DNA from: JAPUDQ01 sp039916485
Lineage (GTDB): Bacteria; Patescibacteriota; Saccharimonadia; Saccharimonadales; Saccharimonadaceae
Length of the DNA: 23,823 nucleotides
Direction: 5' to 3'
Assembly: GCA_039916485.1 (NCBI GenBank)
Contig: JBDSLH010000009.1
Location: 1-23,823, forward strand
The stretch's first letter is position 1. Each line of letters begins with the position of its first letter. The position numbers were made by a program, and so were the translations under genes. Positions 14,519-23,166 of the stretch are shown piece after piece. The notes below the pieces were generated by a model. It searched no databases. It was not told where the DNA came from and worked only from the letters and a program-made list of their open reading frames with translations.

Positions 14519-16276
14519 TTACCAGCCTCCGCCCCCGCCACCGCCTCCACCGCCGCCAGATGATCCACCGCCACCAGATCCGCCAGATGAACTGCTGCTT
14601 GGGCTCGCATAGCTTGCGCTTGCGGCAAAACTATTCATCCCTGTACTGAAACTTGCAGCATTGAACGCAGTTGTTCCAGCATACCAATCAGGCTGTGCAC
14701 CACTAGCTTGATAAAACTTACCGAGCTGTTCATTCCACTGCTTTTCTTGACCAAATAGCACCGCGTACGGCAACACACGCTCATAGAGTTTTATCATTTG
14801 AGGTTGGTTTTTGGGGTCTATACTTTCTCCGACTTTTACAGCTGTGTCTGGACCTTGCAGCATCTTGATTCGCTCAGCTTCGGCAACACCGATATACATT
14901 TTTAGACCATACAGATACCGCTGGAGATCCAGTCCTTTGTCAGTCAGCGGCCACAATGTTGCGCCAAATATAAAACTCCCGATTGCTGCGATGATTAAAA
15001 ATGGTGCGAGCAACACGACACCCAGGCCGAGCATCACAAATCCGGCACGCGTAAACCATTTGCTAGCACCACTATTTTTTGCTCTCAGTGCATAGTCATT
15101 TCGTACACGCTTGGTCAGCTCTTTGGAGTTGTTCTGTATACGAGTATAGAATGCTGTATCACTTTGCAATGTCTTCATCGACATCTTTGAGCCAACATCA
15201 GTTTTGTTCGTGAATAGGTCACGAAGCAACTCTTGCTCTTCCCACTTGAGATCACTGATTGATCGTATGATTTCGAGGTCATATTCGGCTTTCTTGAATG
15301 TTGATTTTTCCTTGGTCTGGATAATTTTTATATAATGTCGCACTGCGAGATCAAGTAGTTGTGCCGTCATAACACTACGAGGTGTGTCGATAACTTCTGC
15401 AGCAACGGTTACACTAGTATCTTTTGGCGGAATATATTCGGGAATAATTGTTCCTAGCTCTTTTGAACGATTTTTTAGACGAGCCCAGCGCCCCCATAGC
15501 CAACCAGTTACACCGATAGCAATACCAGATGTCACAATAGCAATACCAGCCCACACCCCTAGTACTCGATCTATAAATGACGGTTGGTAAGCAGCAAATG
15601 TGGCTTTAGTAAATCCGAGTGCAACCGTTACGTTTTGTCCAGCCTCTAGGTTCTCGGTACGAACAATAAAATTGTTCGAATCTCGATCTATAGTGCAGGT
15701 ATCAGCCGATCCGCTCGCACCCATATAACATCGGGGCTCATCGCCGACCACAAGTTTCTGTGCGATCGCCTGATCGACCTGAAGCCGTACGATTAGTGCT
15801 TCTATTGGTACCCGCCAGTCAACACCATTGGTGTCCCAGTAGAACTCATCTCGTGTAGTGTCGGCAAAATATCTCGTCACATCACGCTGTGTATAGGTCA
15901 AAATATAGGTCTTGTTCCCATGAACATACGTATCTGCATCACCGATTCTAACTACCTCGTTCTCATTGCTGTCGTAGGTAGAATAGTCGATCTTTTTACC
16001 TGATTCATCTGTTACCGACTCAATGCTAAGACTTGTCGGATGGTTATCGTAACTCTTTGGTACTGCTCGTTCTATACCATGGTTTTGATCAATCTTAGGA
16101 AACACCGCCGTGATTTTCTCTACAGTCTTTAGTGTTGATCGGCCGTCGCTATCCCGACCCAAATGCATGTCGATCTGATAGTCAGAGATCGTAAAATCAT
16201 TAACCCCAGCATGTGCAATGCCTCCAAGCCCAAGAAATGTTATAAGCCCAAGGACAACAAAAAGCAGCTTTTTCAT
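14519..16276 (-). CDS. DUF2207-family membrane protein with Gly-rich tail
   Basis: A 585-residue exported, membrane-anchored protein. A signal peptide (1-23, ending AHA) precedes an extracytoplasmic beta-rich domain (about 24-230) with two cysteines (C183, C194). A membrane helix lies at about 239-262, then a cytoplasmic segment, and a paired hydrophobic stretch at about 408-443. The segment TDKGLDLQRYLYGLKMYI (445-462) and the YAVLFGQEKQWNEQL block are typical of DUF2207 proteins. The C-terminus is a Ser/Gly run ending in 11 Gly and Trp (565-585), also common in this family. The function is unknown; an envelope role is inferred from topology. An AGGAG sits only one base from the ATG, which is unusually close for a Shine-Dalgarno. 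Confidence 0.9.
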   Translation of the reverse strand: MKKLLFVVLGLITFLGLGGIAHAGVNDFTISDYQIDMHLGRDSDGRSTLKTVEKITAVFPKIDQNHGIERAVPKSYDNHPTSLSIESVTDESGKKIDYSTYDSNENEVVRIGDADTYVHGNKTYILTYTQRDVTRYFADTTRDEFYWDTNGVDWRVPIEALIVRLQVDQAIAQKLVVGDEPRCYMGASGSADTCTIDRDSNNFIVRTENLEAGQNVTVALGFTKATFAAYQPSFIDRVLGVWAGIAIVTSGIAIGVTGWLWGRWARLKNRSKELGTIIPEYIPPKDTSVTVAAEVIDTPRSVMTAQLLDLAVRHYIKIIQTKEKSTFKKAEYDLEIIRSISDLKWEEQELLRDLFTNKTDVGSKMSMKTLQSDTAFYTRIQNNSKELTKRVRNDYALRAKNSGASKWFTRAGFVMLGLGVVLLAPFLIIAAIGSFIFGATLWPLTDKGLDLQRYLYGLKMYIGVAEAERIKMLQGPDTAVKVGESIDPKNQPQMIKLYERVLPYAVLFGQEKQWNEQLGKFYQASGAQPDWYAGTTAFNAASFSTGMNSFAASASYASPSSSSSGGSGGGGSSGGGGGGGGGGGW

Positions 16277-16368
16277 ACTCCTATCGTAGCATCAAAATCT
16301 AGTTGCATAGATACAAGTGTCGTAACACCTATAGGGGCCTACGTTGATAGAGTGTATTCCAGCACACA

Positions 16369-16396
16369 TTTTCATGCAACGTGGGTTTGTTATACT
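16369..16396 (+). promoter_or_regulatory. promoter of the YpfJ-type peptidase gene
   Basis: TTTTCA (16369-16374), 16 bases, TATACT (16391-16396). The predicted leader is about 13 bases and carries AAAGGAG five bases before the ATG. Confidence 0.5.
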
Positions 16397-16415
16397 GTCT
16401 GACAAAGGAGCTACT

Positions 16416-17249
16416 ATGGCTATATGGAACAAGCTTGGATCTGGTAATGTTGAGGACCGGCGTGGTACTGGTGCTGCTCTGGGTGGCGGCGGATTAATCA
16501 TTGGAATCATTGCTCTGCTGGCTTCAAGTTATTTCGGTGTAAGTATTGACCCCAGTTTGATTGAACAGTTTGTAGGCACTACTTCATCACAGACCGAACA
16601 ACCCGCTGAGTTTCAAGGTGCAGACGATTATGAAAAATTTGCTAGTAACGTCCTCGGGTCTACAAACACCTACTGGACAACAGCGCTGAAAGGGTCAGCG
16701 ACACCTTACACTGAGCCGCGGCTGGTGCTGTTCCGTTCGGGAACCCAATCAGGCTGCGGTATTGCCACCACTCAAGTTGGACCGCATTACTGCCCTACTG
16801 ATACGACAATCTATCTTGATGAAACATTCTTTGACACCATCAAGCAGCTAGGCGGTAGTAACGGCGATGTATCCCAGGCCTATGTCATTGCTCACGAAGT
16901 CGGGCATCATGTACAAAATGTCACCGGAACGATGGATACTGTGACAAATGATCCAAATTATCAGCGAAGTGGCGAAAATAGTCTAAGCGTTAAACTCGAG
17001 CTACAGGCCGATTGTTATGCCGGCCTATGGGCACACTCGCTCAAGGGTCAGGGTGTGTTTGATGATGGTGAGATTAATGAGGCAATCGCAACAGCCGAAG
17101 CAATCGGTGATGACCGGATACAATCAGAAACCCAAGGTTCCATAAATCCAGAAACATGGACACATGGTAGCTCAGCCGATCGAGTTGCAGCATTCAATAA
17201 AGGTTACGGTAATGGAAACCTGGGTGAATGCCGGGCATATATACAGTAA
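16416..17249 (+). CDS. ypfJ: YpfJ-family neutral zinc metallopeptidase
   Basis: A 277-residue protein of the putative neutral zinc metallopeptidase family (PF04228). An N-terminal Gly-rich segment leads into one membrane helix (about 23-42). The peptidase domain (about 68-277) has HEVGHHVQ (160-167; H160, E161, H164) and the family's third-ligand block LELQADCYAGLWA (194-206, E195). Cysteines C114 and C126 lie in a GCG...YCP pattern usual in the family. The start follows a strong AAAGGAG; the frame extends 24 codons further upstream but through the promoter. Substrates of the family are unknown. It leads a plus-strand group with the LiaF-like gene. Confidence 0.93.
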   Translation: MAIWNKLGSGNVEDRRGTGAALGGGGLIIGIIALLASSYFGVSIDPSLIEQFVGTTSSQTEQPAEFQGADDYEKFASNVLGSTNTYWTTALKGSATPYTEPRLVLFRSGTQSGCGIATTQVGPHYCPTDTTIYLDETFFDTIKQLGGSNGDVSQAYVIAHEVGHHVQNVTGTMDTVTNDPNYQRSGENSLSVKLELQADCYAGLWAHSLKGQGVFDDGEINEAIATAEAIGDDRIQSETQGSINPETWTHGSSADRVAAFNKGYGNGNLGECRAYIQ

Positions 17250-17251
17250 AG

Positions 17252-17279
17252 TTGCATTTTATTCGTCGCACGGTACTAT
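17252..17279 (+). promoter_or_regulatory. LiaF-like gene promoter, leaderless
   Basis: TTGCAT (17252-17257), 16 bases, TACTAT (17274-17279), then six bases to the ATG at 17286. No Shine-Dalgarno is present. Confidence 0.5.
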
Positions 17280-17285
17280 AACAAT

Positions 17286-17948
17286 ATGAATAACCCTTCA
17301 CTTGCACGGCTGCTCGCGGGCGCCGGCGTTATCGGGATTGGCGTCTTGGCGCTCCTCGATAATGTCAACGTATATAACTTTTCAGCACTTTGGGAGACAT
17401 GGTGGCCAGTAGTACTCATCAGCGTTGGTATCATCATGTATATTGGCAATCGTAAGGAACTTACCTGGGCCGGGATAGTTACACTGGCAGGTGTCGCGTT
17501 TTTACTAAATAACCTGAACATACTAAACTTTAATGTATTCACATTGTTCTGGCCTATCGTTATCATCGTCGTGGGTTGGTCGATCATCCGTCAGGGCTAT
17601 CGGAAAGAAACAGTTCAAAGTGGCGATGATAACTACTTTGCCATGATGAGCGGCAGCGAGAGTCGCAACACGAGCAAAGACTATAAAGGCGGTAAAGCCA
17701 CAGCCATAATGGGTGGTGTCGATATTGACCTCCGTGATGCTGTCATCAAAAAATCAGCAACGCTCGAGGTATTTGCGTTGATGGGAGGCATATCAGTCCG
17801 TGTGCCACGTGGATGGGTCGTCAAATCACAAACCATGGTATTTCTCGGTGGGACCGAAAACAAAGCCGATAATGAAACGAGTCCTAATTCCCCGACACTA
17901 ACTATCGTCGGAAATGTTATGCTCGGTGGTGTTGAAATAAAATATTGA
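17286..17948 (+). CDS. LiaF-like membrane protein
   Basis: A 220-residue protein with the LiaF plan. The N-terminal membrane domain has about four short hydrophobic segments (about 8-25, 38-54, 60-77, 84-100), with WETWWPVVLISVGI and LFWPIVIIVVGW repeats typical of the LiaF transmembrane domain. The C-terminal cytoplasmic beta-rich domain (about 115-220) contains AIMGGVDIDLRDA, ALMGGISVRVP and VMLGGVEIKY, the repeated GG turns of LiaF/DUF2154 proteins. In Firmicutes LiaF restrains the LiaRS cell-envelope stress system, but no two-component genes lie next to it here, so the role is inferred from fold only. A terminator follows. Confidence 0.88.
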   Translation: MNNPSLARLLAGAGVIGIGVLALLDNVNVYNFSALWETWWPVVLISVGIIMYIGNRKELTWAGIVTLAGVAFLLNNLNILNFNVFTLFWPIVIIVVGWSIIRQGYRKETVQSGDDNYFAMMSGSESRNTSKDYKGGKATAIMGGVDIDLRDAVIKKSATLEVFALMGGISVRVPRGWVVKSQTMVFLGGTENKADNETSPNSPTLTIVGNVMLGGVEIKY

Positions 17949-17967
17949 TCACGGTACCTCTCCCACG

Positions 17968-17997
17968 CAACCCGCTACCACAGGTGGGTTGTTTTTT
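17968..17997 (+). terminator. intrinsic terminator after the LiaF-like gene
   Basis: CAACCC (17968-17973) pairs with GGGTTG (17986-17991), an inner ACC-ACA-GGT extends the stem, and six T follow (17992-17997). Confidence 0.85.
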
Positions 17998-17998
17998 G

Positions 17999-18027
17999 TA
18001 GTCAATCGATGGCCTCTCGAGTATACT
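17999..18027 (+). promoter_or_regulatory. promoter of the GH13 gene
   Basis: TAGTCA (17999-18004), 17 bases, TATACT (18022-18027). Eleven bases separate the -10 from the ATG at 18039, giving a leader of about 5 bases. Confidence 0.55.
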
Positions 18028-18038
18028 TATAAGTATCT

Positions 18039-19805
18039 ATGTCAGGTGGGACACGAAAGAAACTTGGAGCACACGTTCACTCTCGTGGCGTGACCTTTCG
18101 TGTCTGGGCACCAAATGCATCATCCGTGGAGGTATGCGTGCCGTTTGTCAGCTATGACACTTCAAACCGACAGAAGATGTCCGCGGAAAAAAGCGGCTAT
18201 TGGTCATTAACTGTCAGTAGTGCGGAACCTGGTCAGACTTATAAATATATTGTGACCTCAAAGGATGGGCAGGAATTACTGCGGAATGACCCTCGTGCTC
18301 GTGCGGTGACAGCCTCTGATAATGGGACCTCGATAATCGCCTCTAATGAGTTTGACTGGGGAGATGATTTATACATGCCACTTCCTAAAAACGAGCATGT
18401 CATATATGAGCTCCACGTCGGTACATTTCACCGCGCCGACCCTGCTACCCAAGGCACATTCTATGATGCTATCGAAAAACTAGACTACTTAGCCTCTCTC
18501 GGCATCACGATGATAGAGCTCATGCCTGTCACTAGCATGGCTGAGAGTCACGGCTGGGGATATAACACTAATAGTATGTTTGCCATCGAGAATAGTTACG
18601 GTGGTCGCCTAGGCCTCATGACGTTTGTAAAAGCGTGCCACGAGCGTGGTATCGGTGTAACGGCCGATGTCGTCTATAACCATTTTTGCGACCCTGACAC
18701 CTGGCGTTTTGATGGCTGGTACGAGCATGATCGTGGTGGTATATATTTTTATAATGACGAACGTGGTGATACGCCTTGGGGCGCGCGTCCTGATTATGGG
18801 CGGCGTGAGGTTCGTCAGTGCATACTCGACAGCGTCAAGATGTGGTTTGAAGAGTATCGACTCGACGGCTTACGGCTTGATTCGACGTCATATATGAGAA
18901 ATCTCGACGGTAGCGACGACGAAGCACGGTCGATTCCTGATGCATGGTCACTGATTCAAGCAATCACTGAGACCGCCCACCGAGTACGTCCGGGCTCACT
19001 TATCATCGCGGAAGATACAGGCTCTAACAAGCATGTAGTCAAACCAAAATCCGAAGGTGGTGCTGATTGTGATGCACAGTGGCGATTGCAATTCCCAGAG
19101 TCAATCTACCAAGCAATCGGGTTACAGCCCCGATATAATGCTGACATCAAACAAGAACTCATGCAGTCGTTTACTAGTGATCCATATACACGGGTGGTAT
19201 TTAGTGATTCACATGACACCGCGGCAAACGGACGTGCTCGGCTCAACGAAGAGGTTTCACCGCGTCATGGCGAGAACCCGAGAGCGCAGCGTGATCAGCT
19301 GATTGCCAGTACGGTCGTTTGCACGACGGCTGGTATACCGATGCTCCTCCAGGGTCAGGAATTTATGCAAGACGGCGCATTCAACGAATGGAAGGAGCTT
19401 GATTGGGAGAATGTGACGACGCATCAAGGAGTCGTCGATGCACATCAAGAGCTTTTAGCACTGCGGCGAAATACCTATCAGACCTCGCGTGGCCTGACTG
19501 GCAACCACACATCGTTATTCCACATCAATGACACCAACAGAGTCCTAGCCTATCACCGCTGGCACACTGGCGGAGTCAACGATGATGTTGTTGTGATCAT
19601 TAATTTTGGAAATGATTCATTTCCCGTCTACGACCTAGTAGTCCCTGTGGCAGGAGAATGGCAACCGTCATTTTATTCGACAGATAAACGCTACGGGCTA
19701 TCGCAAGACTATAGTCTTGCGTCGACAATCATTACTGATCAAAATGGAGCATGCTCACTTGCTCTCGAAAAACAGTCATCAATTATCCTGACACGGACGG
19801 CCTAG
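18039..19805 (+). CDS. GH13 alpha-glucan enzyme, branching-enzyme-like
   Basis: A 588-residue GH13 enzyme with an N-terminal CBM48/early-set domain (about 8-100, GVTFRVWAPNASSVEVC) and a TIM barrel from about 118. GH13 motifs: region I DVVYNH (210-215), region II GLRLDST with nucleophile D281, region III IIAEDTG with acid/base E325, region IV FSDSHDTAANG with H392 and D393. A C-terminal beta domain ends the protein. The layout fits 1,4-alpha-glucan branching enzymes and also maltooligosyl-trehalose trehalohydrolases. The HDTAANGRAR region IV and QGQEFMQDGAF block point to the branching-like group, so no gene symbol is given. It is shorter than classical GlgB. No glycogen synthase or phosphorylase gene lies nearby. 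The stop directly abuts that of the next gene. Confidence 0.85.
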   Translation: MSGGTRKKLGAHVHSRGVTFRVWAPNASSVEVCVPFVSYDTSNRQKMSAEKSGYWSLTVSSAEPGQTYKYIVTSKDGQELLRNDPRARAVTASDNGTSIIASNEFDWGDDLYMPLPKNEHVIYELHVGTFHRADPATQGTFYDAIEKLDYLASLGITMIELMPVTSMAESHGWGYNTNSMFAIENSYGGRLGLMTFVKACHERGIGVTADVVYNHFCDPDTWRFDGWYEHDRGGIYFYNDERGDTPWGARPDYGRREVRQCILDSVKMWFEEYRLDGLRLDSTSYMRNLDGSDDEARSIPDAWSLIQAITETAHRVRPGSLIIAEDTGSNKHVVKPKSEGGADCDAQWRLQFPESIYQAIGLQPRYNADIKQELMQSFTSDPYTRVVFSDSHDTAANGRARLNEEVSPRHGENPRAQRDQLIASTVVCTTAGIPMLLQGQEFMQDGAFNEWKELDWENVTTHQGVVDAHQELLALRRNTYQTSRGLTGNHTSLFHINDTNRVLAYHRWHTGGVNDDVVVIINFGNDSFPVYDLVVPVAGEWQPSFYSTDKRYGLSQDYSLASTIITDQNGACSLALEKQSSIILTRTA

Positions 19806-20369
19806 TTACGCTTTTGATACATAGGGATTATCTTTGATATACCATCGTTTTAACTCATCTTGTGCTCGTGAAATACCGATGCGAGTTGTGTTAACTACGT
19901 CTGTATCATGAACAGGTGTAGCTTGTATGAGCGTGAGTGGTACCTGTCGAAGATCGTGTCCATTGAATGACTTTCCGATCATCAGAGACTGACACAATTT
20001 CGCGGGTCCATTGGACACCGATACGCCAGTCTTATTACGAAATCGCTCCATCAGCTGTCCGCCTTCGAGTGGTTCAACAGCTCGAATGAGCGCTGCAGCG
20101 CCATACCCTGCTTCACCTGCAACGACGTTACAACAGTAATGCATCCCGTATGTGAAATAGACATACAAAAACCCTGCTTCACCAAACATCACACTGTTAC
20201 GAGCTGTCTGCCCGTTATAGGTATGGCTTGCTTGATCAGTCTGATCGTAACTTTCAGTCTCAACGATTTTAACTCGTATTAGCTCATTATCGATATACCG
20301 ATGCAGCTCACATCCGAGCAATTGTCTCGCTACTTCGTCTGCCGCACGATTAACAAACCCAGGAAACAT
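19806..20369 (-). CDS. mpg: DNA-3-methyladenine glycosylase (AAG/MPG type)
   Basis: A 187-residue base-excision repair glycosylase that removes alkylated and deaminated purines. The active-site block is VETESYDQTDQASHTYNG with E39, Y41 and H49 equivalent to human E125, Y127 and H136. It continues as ARNSVMFGEAGFLYVYFTYGMHYCCNVV, the family core. The size is typical of bacterial AAG. Its ATG overlaps the yihY-like stop by one base (TAATG), implying translational coupling, so it is probably the last gene of the operon starting at 23160. Confidence 0.95.
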   Translation of the reverse strand: MFPGFVNRAADEVARQLLGCELHRYIDNELIRVKIVETESYDQTDQASHTYNGQTARNSVMFGEAGFLYVYFTYGMHYCCNVVAGEAGYGAAALIRAVEPLEGGQLMERFRNKTGVSVSNGPAKLCQSLMIGKSFNGHDLRQVPLTLIQATPVHDTDVVNTTRIGISRAQDELKRWYIKDNPYVSKA

Positions 20370-21322
20370 TATGAAGTTCTGATTGCACGCTGTTCAAGTC
20401 GGTGGTTGATCTCAGCGCCGAGTAGGACAATAAAGCTCGATAGATTCAGCCAAACCATCAGCGCGATCAAGCCTGCAAACAAGCTATAAGAGTCACTAAA
20501 GTTCGCGAAATACTGGAGATATATAAAGAATATCGCACTACCGATTACCCATAATATCGTGGCCATAATTGCGCCCCAACTCACCCACTGCCATGCAGTA
20601 CGCGGTTGTCGACTCGGCCCAAAATGATATAACACCGCGAGTGAGGTCATCATGATACCTGCAAGCAGCACCCAGCGAACGACAGAAAAAATATCGATAA
20701 ATGTTGAGGGAACACCAAGCCATTTCAGCACATCACTTCCTGCAAATAATAATGGGACAATGGCGATCATCACCATGATGAGGCCAAGTGTCAGCACCAG
20801 GCTCGTTACTCGTTGTTGGATAAACGACCGTTTTTCTTTGATCTCATACATAATGTTGAGTGCATTCATCGTGTTACCGATGGCGCCGGCTACACCAATA
20901 ATAGAGAGCGTGATACCGACTGCTACGACTAACTTGTTGCTAGCAACATTACCCGTTGCATTCTCAAGTTGTGTGACTAGAAGTTTGTGAATATCTGCTG
21001 GCACAAACTGACTAATCTCTAGGGCTGTTTTTTGTACTTCCTCAGGCTGTACCGCGATACCCGCGAGAGCGACTATTGCCGCCATCAGTGGGAAAAATGC
21101 AAGTACTCCGAAATAAGCAATACCTGCAGACAGCATACCTATATTTTTGTCCCCAATTGCTCGCCATGTTTCTACGAGTGATCGTTTCCAGCTCTTCCAC
21201 GATAAGTCACTTGGGCTGCTCGCTAGCTCTTTATGTTTTGTATAACGCACAAGTCCAAACACACCGAGTGCTGCAGTCGTTGCAAGTGTTATTCGTTTCC
21301 AGTAATTTTTAAGAAATTGCAT
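20369..21322 (-). CDS. YihY/BrkB-family inner membrane protein
   Basis: A 317-residue integral membrane protein of the YihY (UPF0761, BrkB-like) family. It has about six membrane segments after a first hydrophobic stretch at 12-25. Family landmarks are NIGMLSAGIAYFGVLAFFPLMAAIVALAG near 60-88, the SIIGVAGAIGNTMNALNIMYE block, YHFGPSRQPRTAWQWVSWGAI and a C-terminal LNLSSFIVLLGAEINHRLE. The family was once annotated as RNase BN, now considered wrong; its function is unclear. It starts 12 bases after msrB and overlaps mpg. A TATCAT six bases before the ATG could allow a separate leaderless transcript, but no -35 is seen. Confidence 0.92.
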   Translation of the reverse strand: MQFLKNYWKRITLATTAALGVFGLVRYTKHKELASSPSDLSWKSWKRSLVETWRAIGDKNIGMLSAGIAYFGVLAFFPLMAAIVALAGIAVQPEEVQKTALEISQFVPADIHKLLVTQLENATGNVASNKLVVAVGITLSIIGVAGAIGNTMNALNIMYEIKEKRSFIQQRVTSLVLTLGLIMVMIAIVPLLFAGSDVLKWLGVPSTFIDIFSVVRWVLLAGIMMTSLAVLYHFGPSRQPRTAWQWVSWGAIMATILWVIGSAIFFIYLQYFANFSDSYSLFAGLIALMVWLNLSSFIVLLGAEINHRLEQRAIRTS

Positions 21323-21334
21323 ATAGGTATGATA

Positions 21335-21718
21335 TCACGCTTCAGTTTCAGGCGACTCAGGGGTAAACTCTAGGCTCAACGAGTTTATACAGTAACGCAT
21401 ACCACCTTTGTCTTCGGGACCATCATCAAACACGTGGCCAAGATGTGCATTACAAGTGTTGCATCTGACTTCTGTGCGAGTCATACCGTGCGAGACATCA
21501 CTGATCAGCGTTACATGCTCTCGATCAGCCGGTTCAGTAAAACTAGGCCAGCCGCTTCCACTCTCAAACTTTGTATCGCTCGCAAACAACATTGTTCCAC
21601 AATTTTTACAGACAAACGATCCAGTCCGATGCTCCTGCAGTAATGCCCCACTAAACGGAGCTTCAGTGCCTCCTTCAAATAGTATCTTCTTTTCTTCAGG
21701 TGTTAGTTTTTCGTTCAT
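21335..21718 (-). CDS. msrB: peptide-methionine (R)-S-oxide reductase
   Basis: A 127-residue single-domain MsrB that reduces methionine-R-sulfoxide in proteins. Structural zinc ligands are C37/C40 (CKNC) and C86/C89 (CNTC). The catalytic cysteine is C110 in GMRYCINS, and H92 and H95 lie in AHLGHVF. No second resolving cysteine is obvious outside the zinc sites, so a reductant such as thioredoxin would act directly on the sulfenic acid. The ATG overlaps the upstream hydrolase gene by 23 bases, but a strong AAAGGAG seven bases before it supports this start. Confidence 0.96.
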   Translation of the reverse strand: MNEKLTPEEKKILFEGGTEAPFSGALLQEHRTGSFVCKNCGTMLFASDTKFESGSGWPSFTEPADREHVTLISDVSHGMTRTEVRCNTCNAHLGHVFDDGPEDKGGMRYCINSLSLEFTPESPETEA

Positions 21719-22535
21719 GCTTCGTCTCCTTTTGCTTTATATGGTACATAATCCGCTCAACAACAGTCGGCACAAATCTGCCTATGATCTCATGCCCGAC
21801 TATTATTCTCGCTAATGTTACATGTGGATTGGCTTTTGCAACTGCTTTGACATTTTTGTCGATTACCAGCGGGTCGAGCGCTCCATAGATAATAGTAATA
21901 GGGCATTTTAGCGTCATAACATCGTCGTATGCACTCTGGCTTATGATCGAAGCCTTCAGCGTCTGTACGTATGTCGGTAATGTCTCCTCGGTCACAGAAA
22001 AAGCAGGATTAACCAGCTTGTATTTGATCGCTAGGGTCGCAAGTTTTAGAAAGTATGTTTGATTACGTTCCACTTGGCCAAACAATGTCTGCAGGATCCG
22101 ATCAGAATTTGGTAATCGCCCGTCTCGATCGGGATTATAAAATGGCGGACTACAGAGCACGAGCGAGGATACTAGTACCGGATATCGTTTTGCTACTTCG
22201 ACAGCAACCAGCGCTCCGAGAGAATGACCAACAACCATAACTTTTCCTCTCACACCATATCGCAGTAACGTCGCAATCACAGAACGAGCTTGTTCGCGAG
22301 CATCATATCGTGCCCAGTCTGGACGAGGTGACGTTCCAAACCCGAGCAGATCAATCGTTATGATCGACAAGTCCTTCGGCAATGCATCTACGACCGCTTG
22401 CCATTCGGCGCCGCTACTACCGATTCCGTGTAGAAACACGATCGTCGCCCGTGGTTTGCTAGATTTTCGGGTGTACTGAATATGTAATTTATACGGAATA
22501 TTTAGTTGTTTGTGTAGAAATTTGTCGATAACCAT
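21696..22535 (-). CDS. alpha/beta hydrolase
   Basis: A 279-residue alpha/beta-hydrolase-fold enzyme without signal peptide. The oxyanion HG motif is at 36-37 (FLHGIGSSG). The nucleophile elbow is GHSLGA with S105, the acid is D221 (YGALDPLV) and the base H248 (VGHEI), a complete triad. A cap region lies at about 130-200. The substrate cannot be told from sequence; esterase, lipase or C-C hydrolase activity is possible. It starts seven bases after the NAD(P)-binding gene and overlaps msrB, so it is the second gene of the operon. Confidence 0.9.
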   Translation of the reverse strand: MVIDKFLHKQLNIPYKLHIQYTRKSSKPRATIVFLHGIGSSGAEWQAVVDALPKDLSIITIDLLGFGTSPRPDWARYDAREQARSVIATLLRYGVRGKVMVVGHSLGALVAVEVAKRYPVLVSSLVLCSPPFYNPDRDGRLPNSDRILQTLFGQVERNQTYFLKLATLAIKYKLVNPAFSVTEETLPTYVQTLKASIISQSAYDDVMTLKCPITIIYGALDPLVIDKNVKAVAKANPHVTLARIIVGHEIIGRFVPTVVERIMYHIKQKETKHERKTNT

Positions 22536-22542
22536 GATTAGC

Positions 22543-23160
22543 CTAACTAATAACCGGGGCTTCTTTGTAGTGAGTCTTCTGGGTCAGTACTTCGATAATA
22601 GCTTCAGAAACAGCAGCGCGTGATACAAGTGTTCGTGCTGGTCCACCAGACGTTAAAGTATACGAATGCATAGGTAGATCGGTAAGTTTTAATACACGGA
22701 TAATTGTCCAGTCAGCATCACTCTCGCGTAGCACATCAGCATGTGCAATGCCGTCGCGGATACGATCACCATCGATAATTTTTATACCAACATTAAGCAC
22801 GTGGTCGATGAGCGACGGTTTGTCACCTGGCATCCGAACGCCTGTCCCGGTTAGACTCACGATCCGTGTAATCCTCTGTGCTTTCATTGCACTCAAAACG
22901 TTACTTATTGCTGTTGTTTGGACAAAGGCAGGACTATTTGGGATATGCCCAATCAAGGACACTACGGCGTCACATCCCTTTATAAGTTTTGTGACATCTT
23001 CAAGCTTCATAGCATCACAGTGGACGGATTCTATATAGTCGCTAGTCTTAAACGTATTAGTGCGAAATACACCTGCACGAACGCTATGACCACGTTGTAC
23101 TGCTTCATTAACAAGTATTTGACCTGTTTTGCCGTTGGCTCCGATAACTGCAATCTTCAT
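22543..23160 (-). CDS. NAD(P)-binding atypical SDR protein
   Basis: A 205-residue Rossmann-fold protein of the NmrA-like / SDR_a5 group (NAD(P)H-binding, PF13460-type). The dinucleotide loop is GANGKTG (7-13) after the first strand, with R28 and R33 placed to favour NADP. VVSLIGH and RIVSLTGTGV strands are present, but no YxxxK catalytic pair is obvious, as in other atypical SDRs such as flavin reductase-like or quinone reductase-like proteins. It heads the five-gene minus-strand operon and has a clear promoter six bases from its ATG. Confidence 0.88.
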   Translation of the reverse strand: MKIAVIGANGKTGQILVNEAVQRGHSVRAGVFRTNTFKTSDYIESVHCDAMKLEDVTKLIKGCDAVVSLIGHIPNSPAFVQTTAISNVLSAMKAQRITRIVSLTGTGVRMPGDKPSLIDHVLNVGIKIIDGDRIRDGIAHADVLRESDADWTIIRVLKLTDLPMHSYTLTSGGPARTLVSRAAVSEAIIEVLTQKTHYKEAPVIS

Positions 23161-23166
23161 ACCTCT

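Noticed and set aside
14519..14600. Poly-Gly tract as a repeat element or sequencing error
   Set aside because: Ser/Gly runs ending in Trp are usual at the C-terminus of DUF2207 proteins, and the frame is intact.
16344..16415. Longer N-terminus for the YpfJ-type protein
   Set aside because: The extra 24 codons cross the promoter, and AAAGGAG sits correctly for the ATG at 16416.
19800..19812. Terminator between the GH13 gene and mpg
   Set aside because: The two stops abut directly (TAG then TTA) and no hairpin with a T-run is present on either strand.
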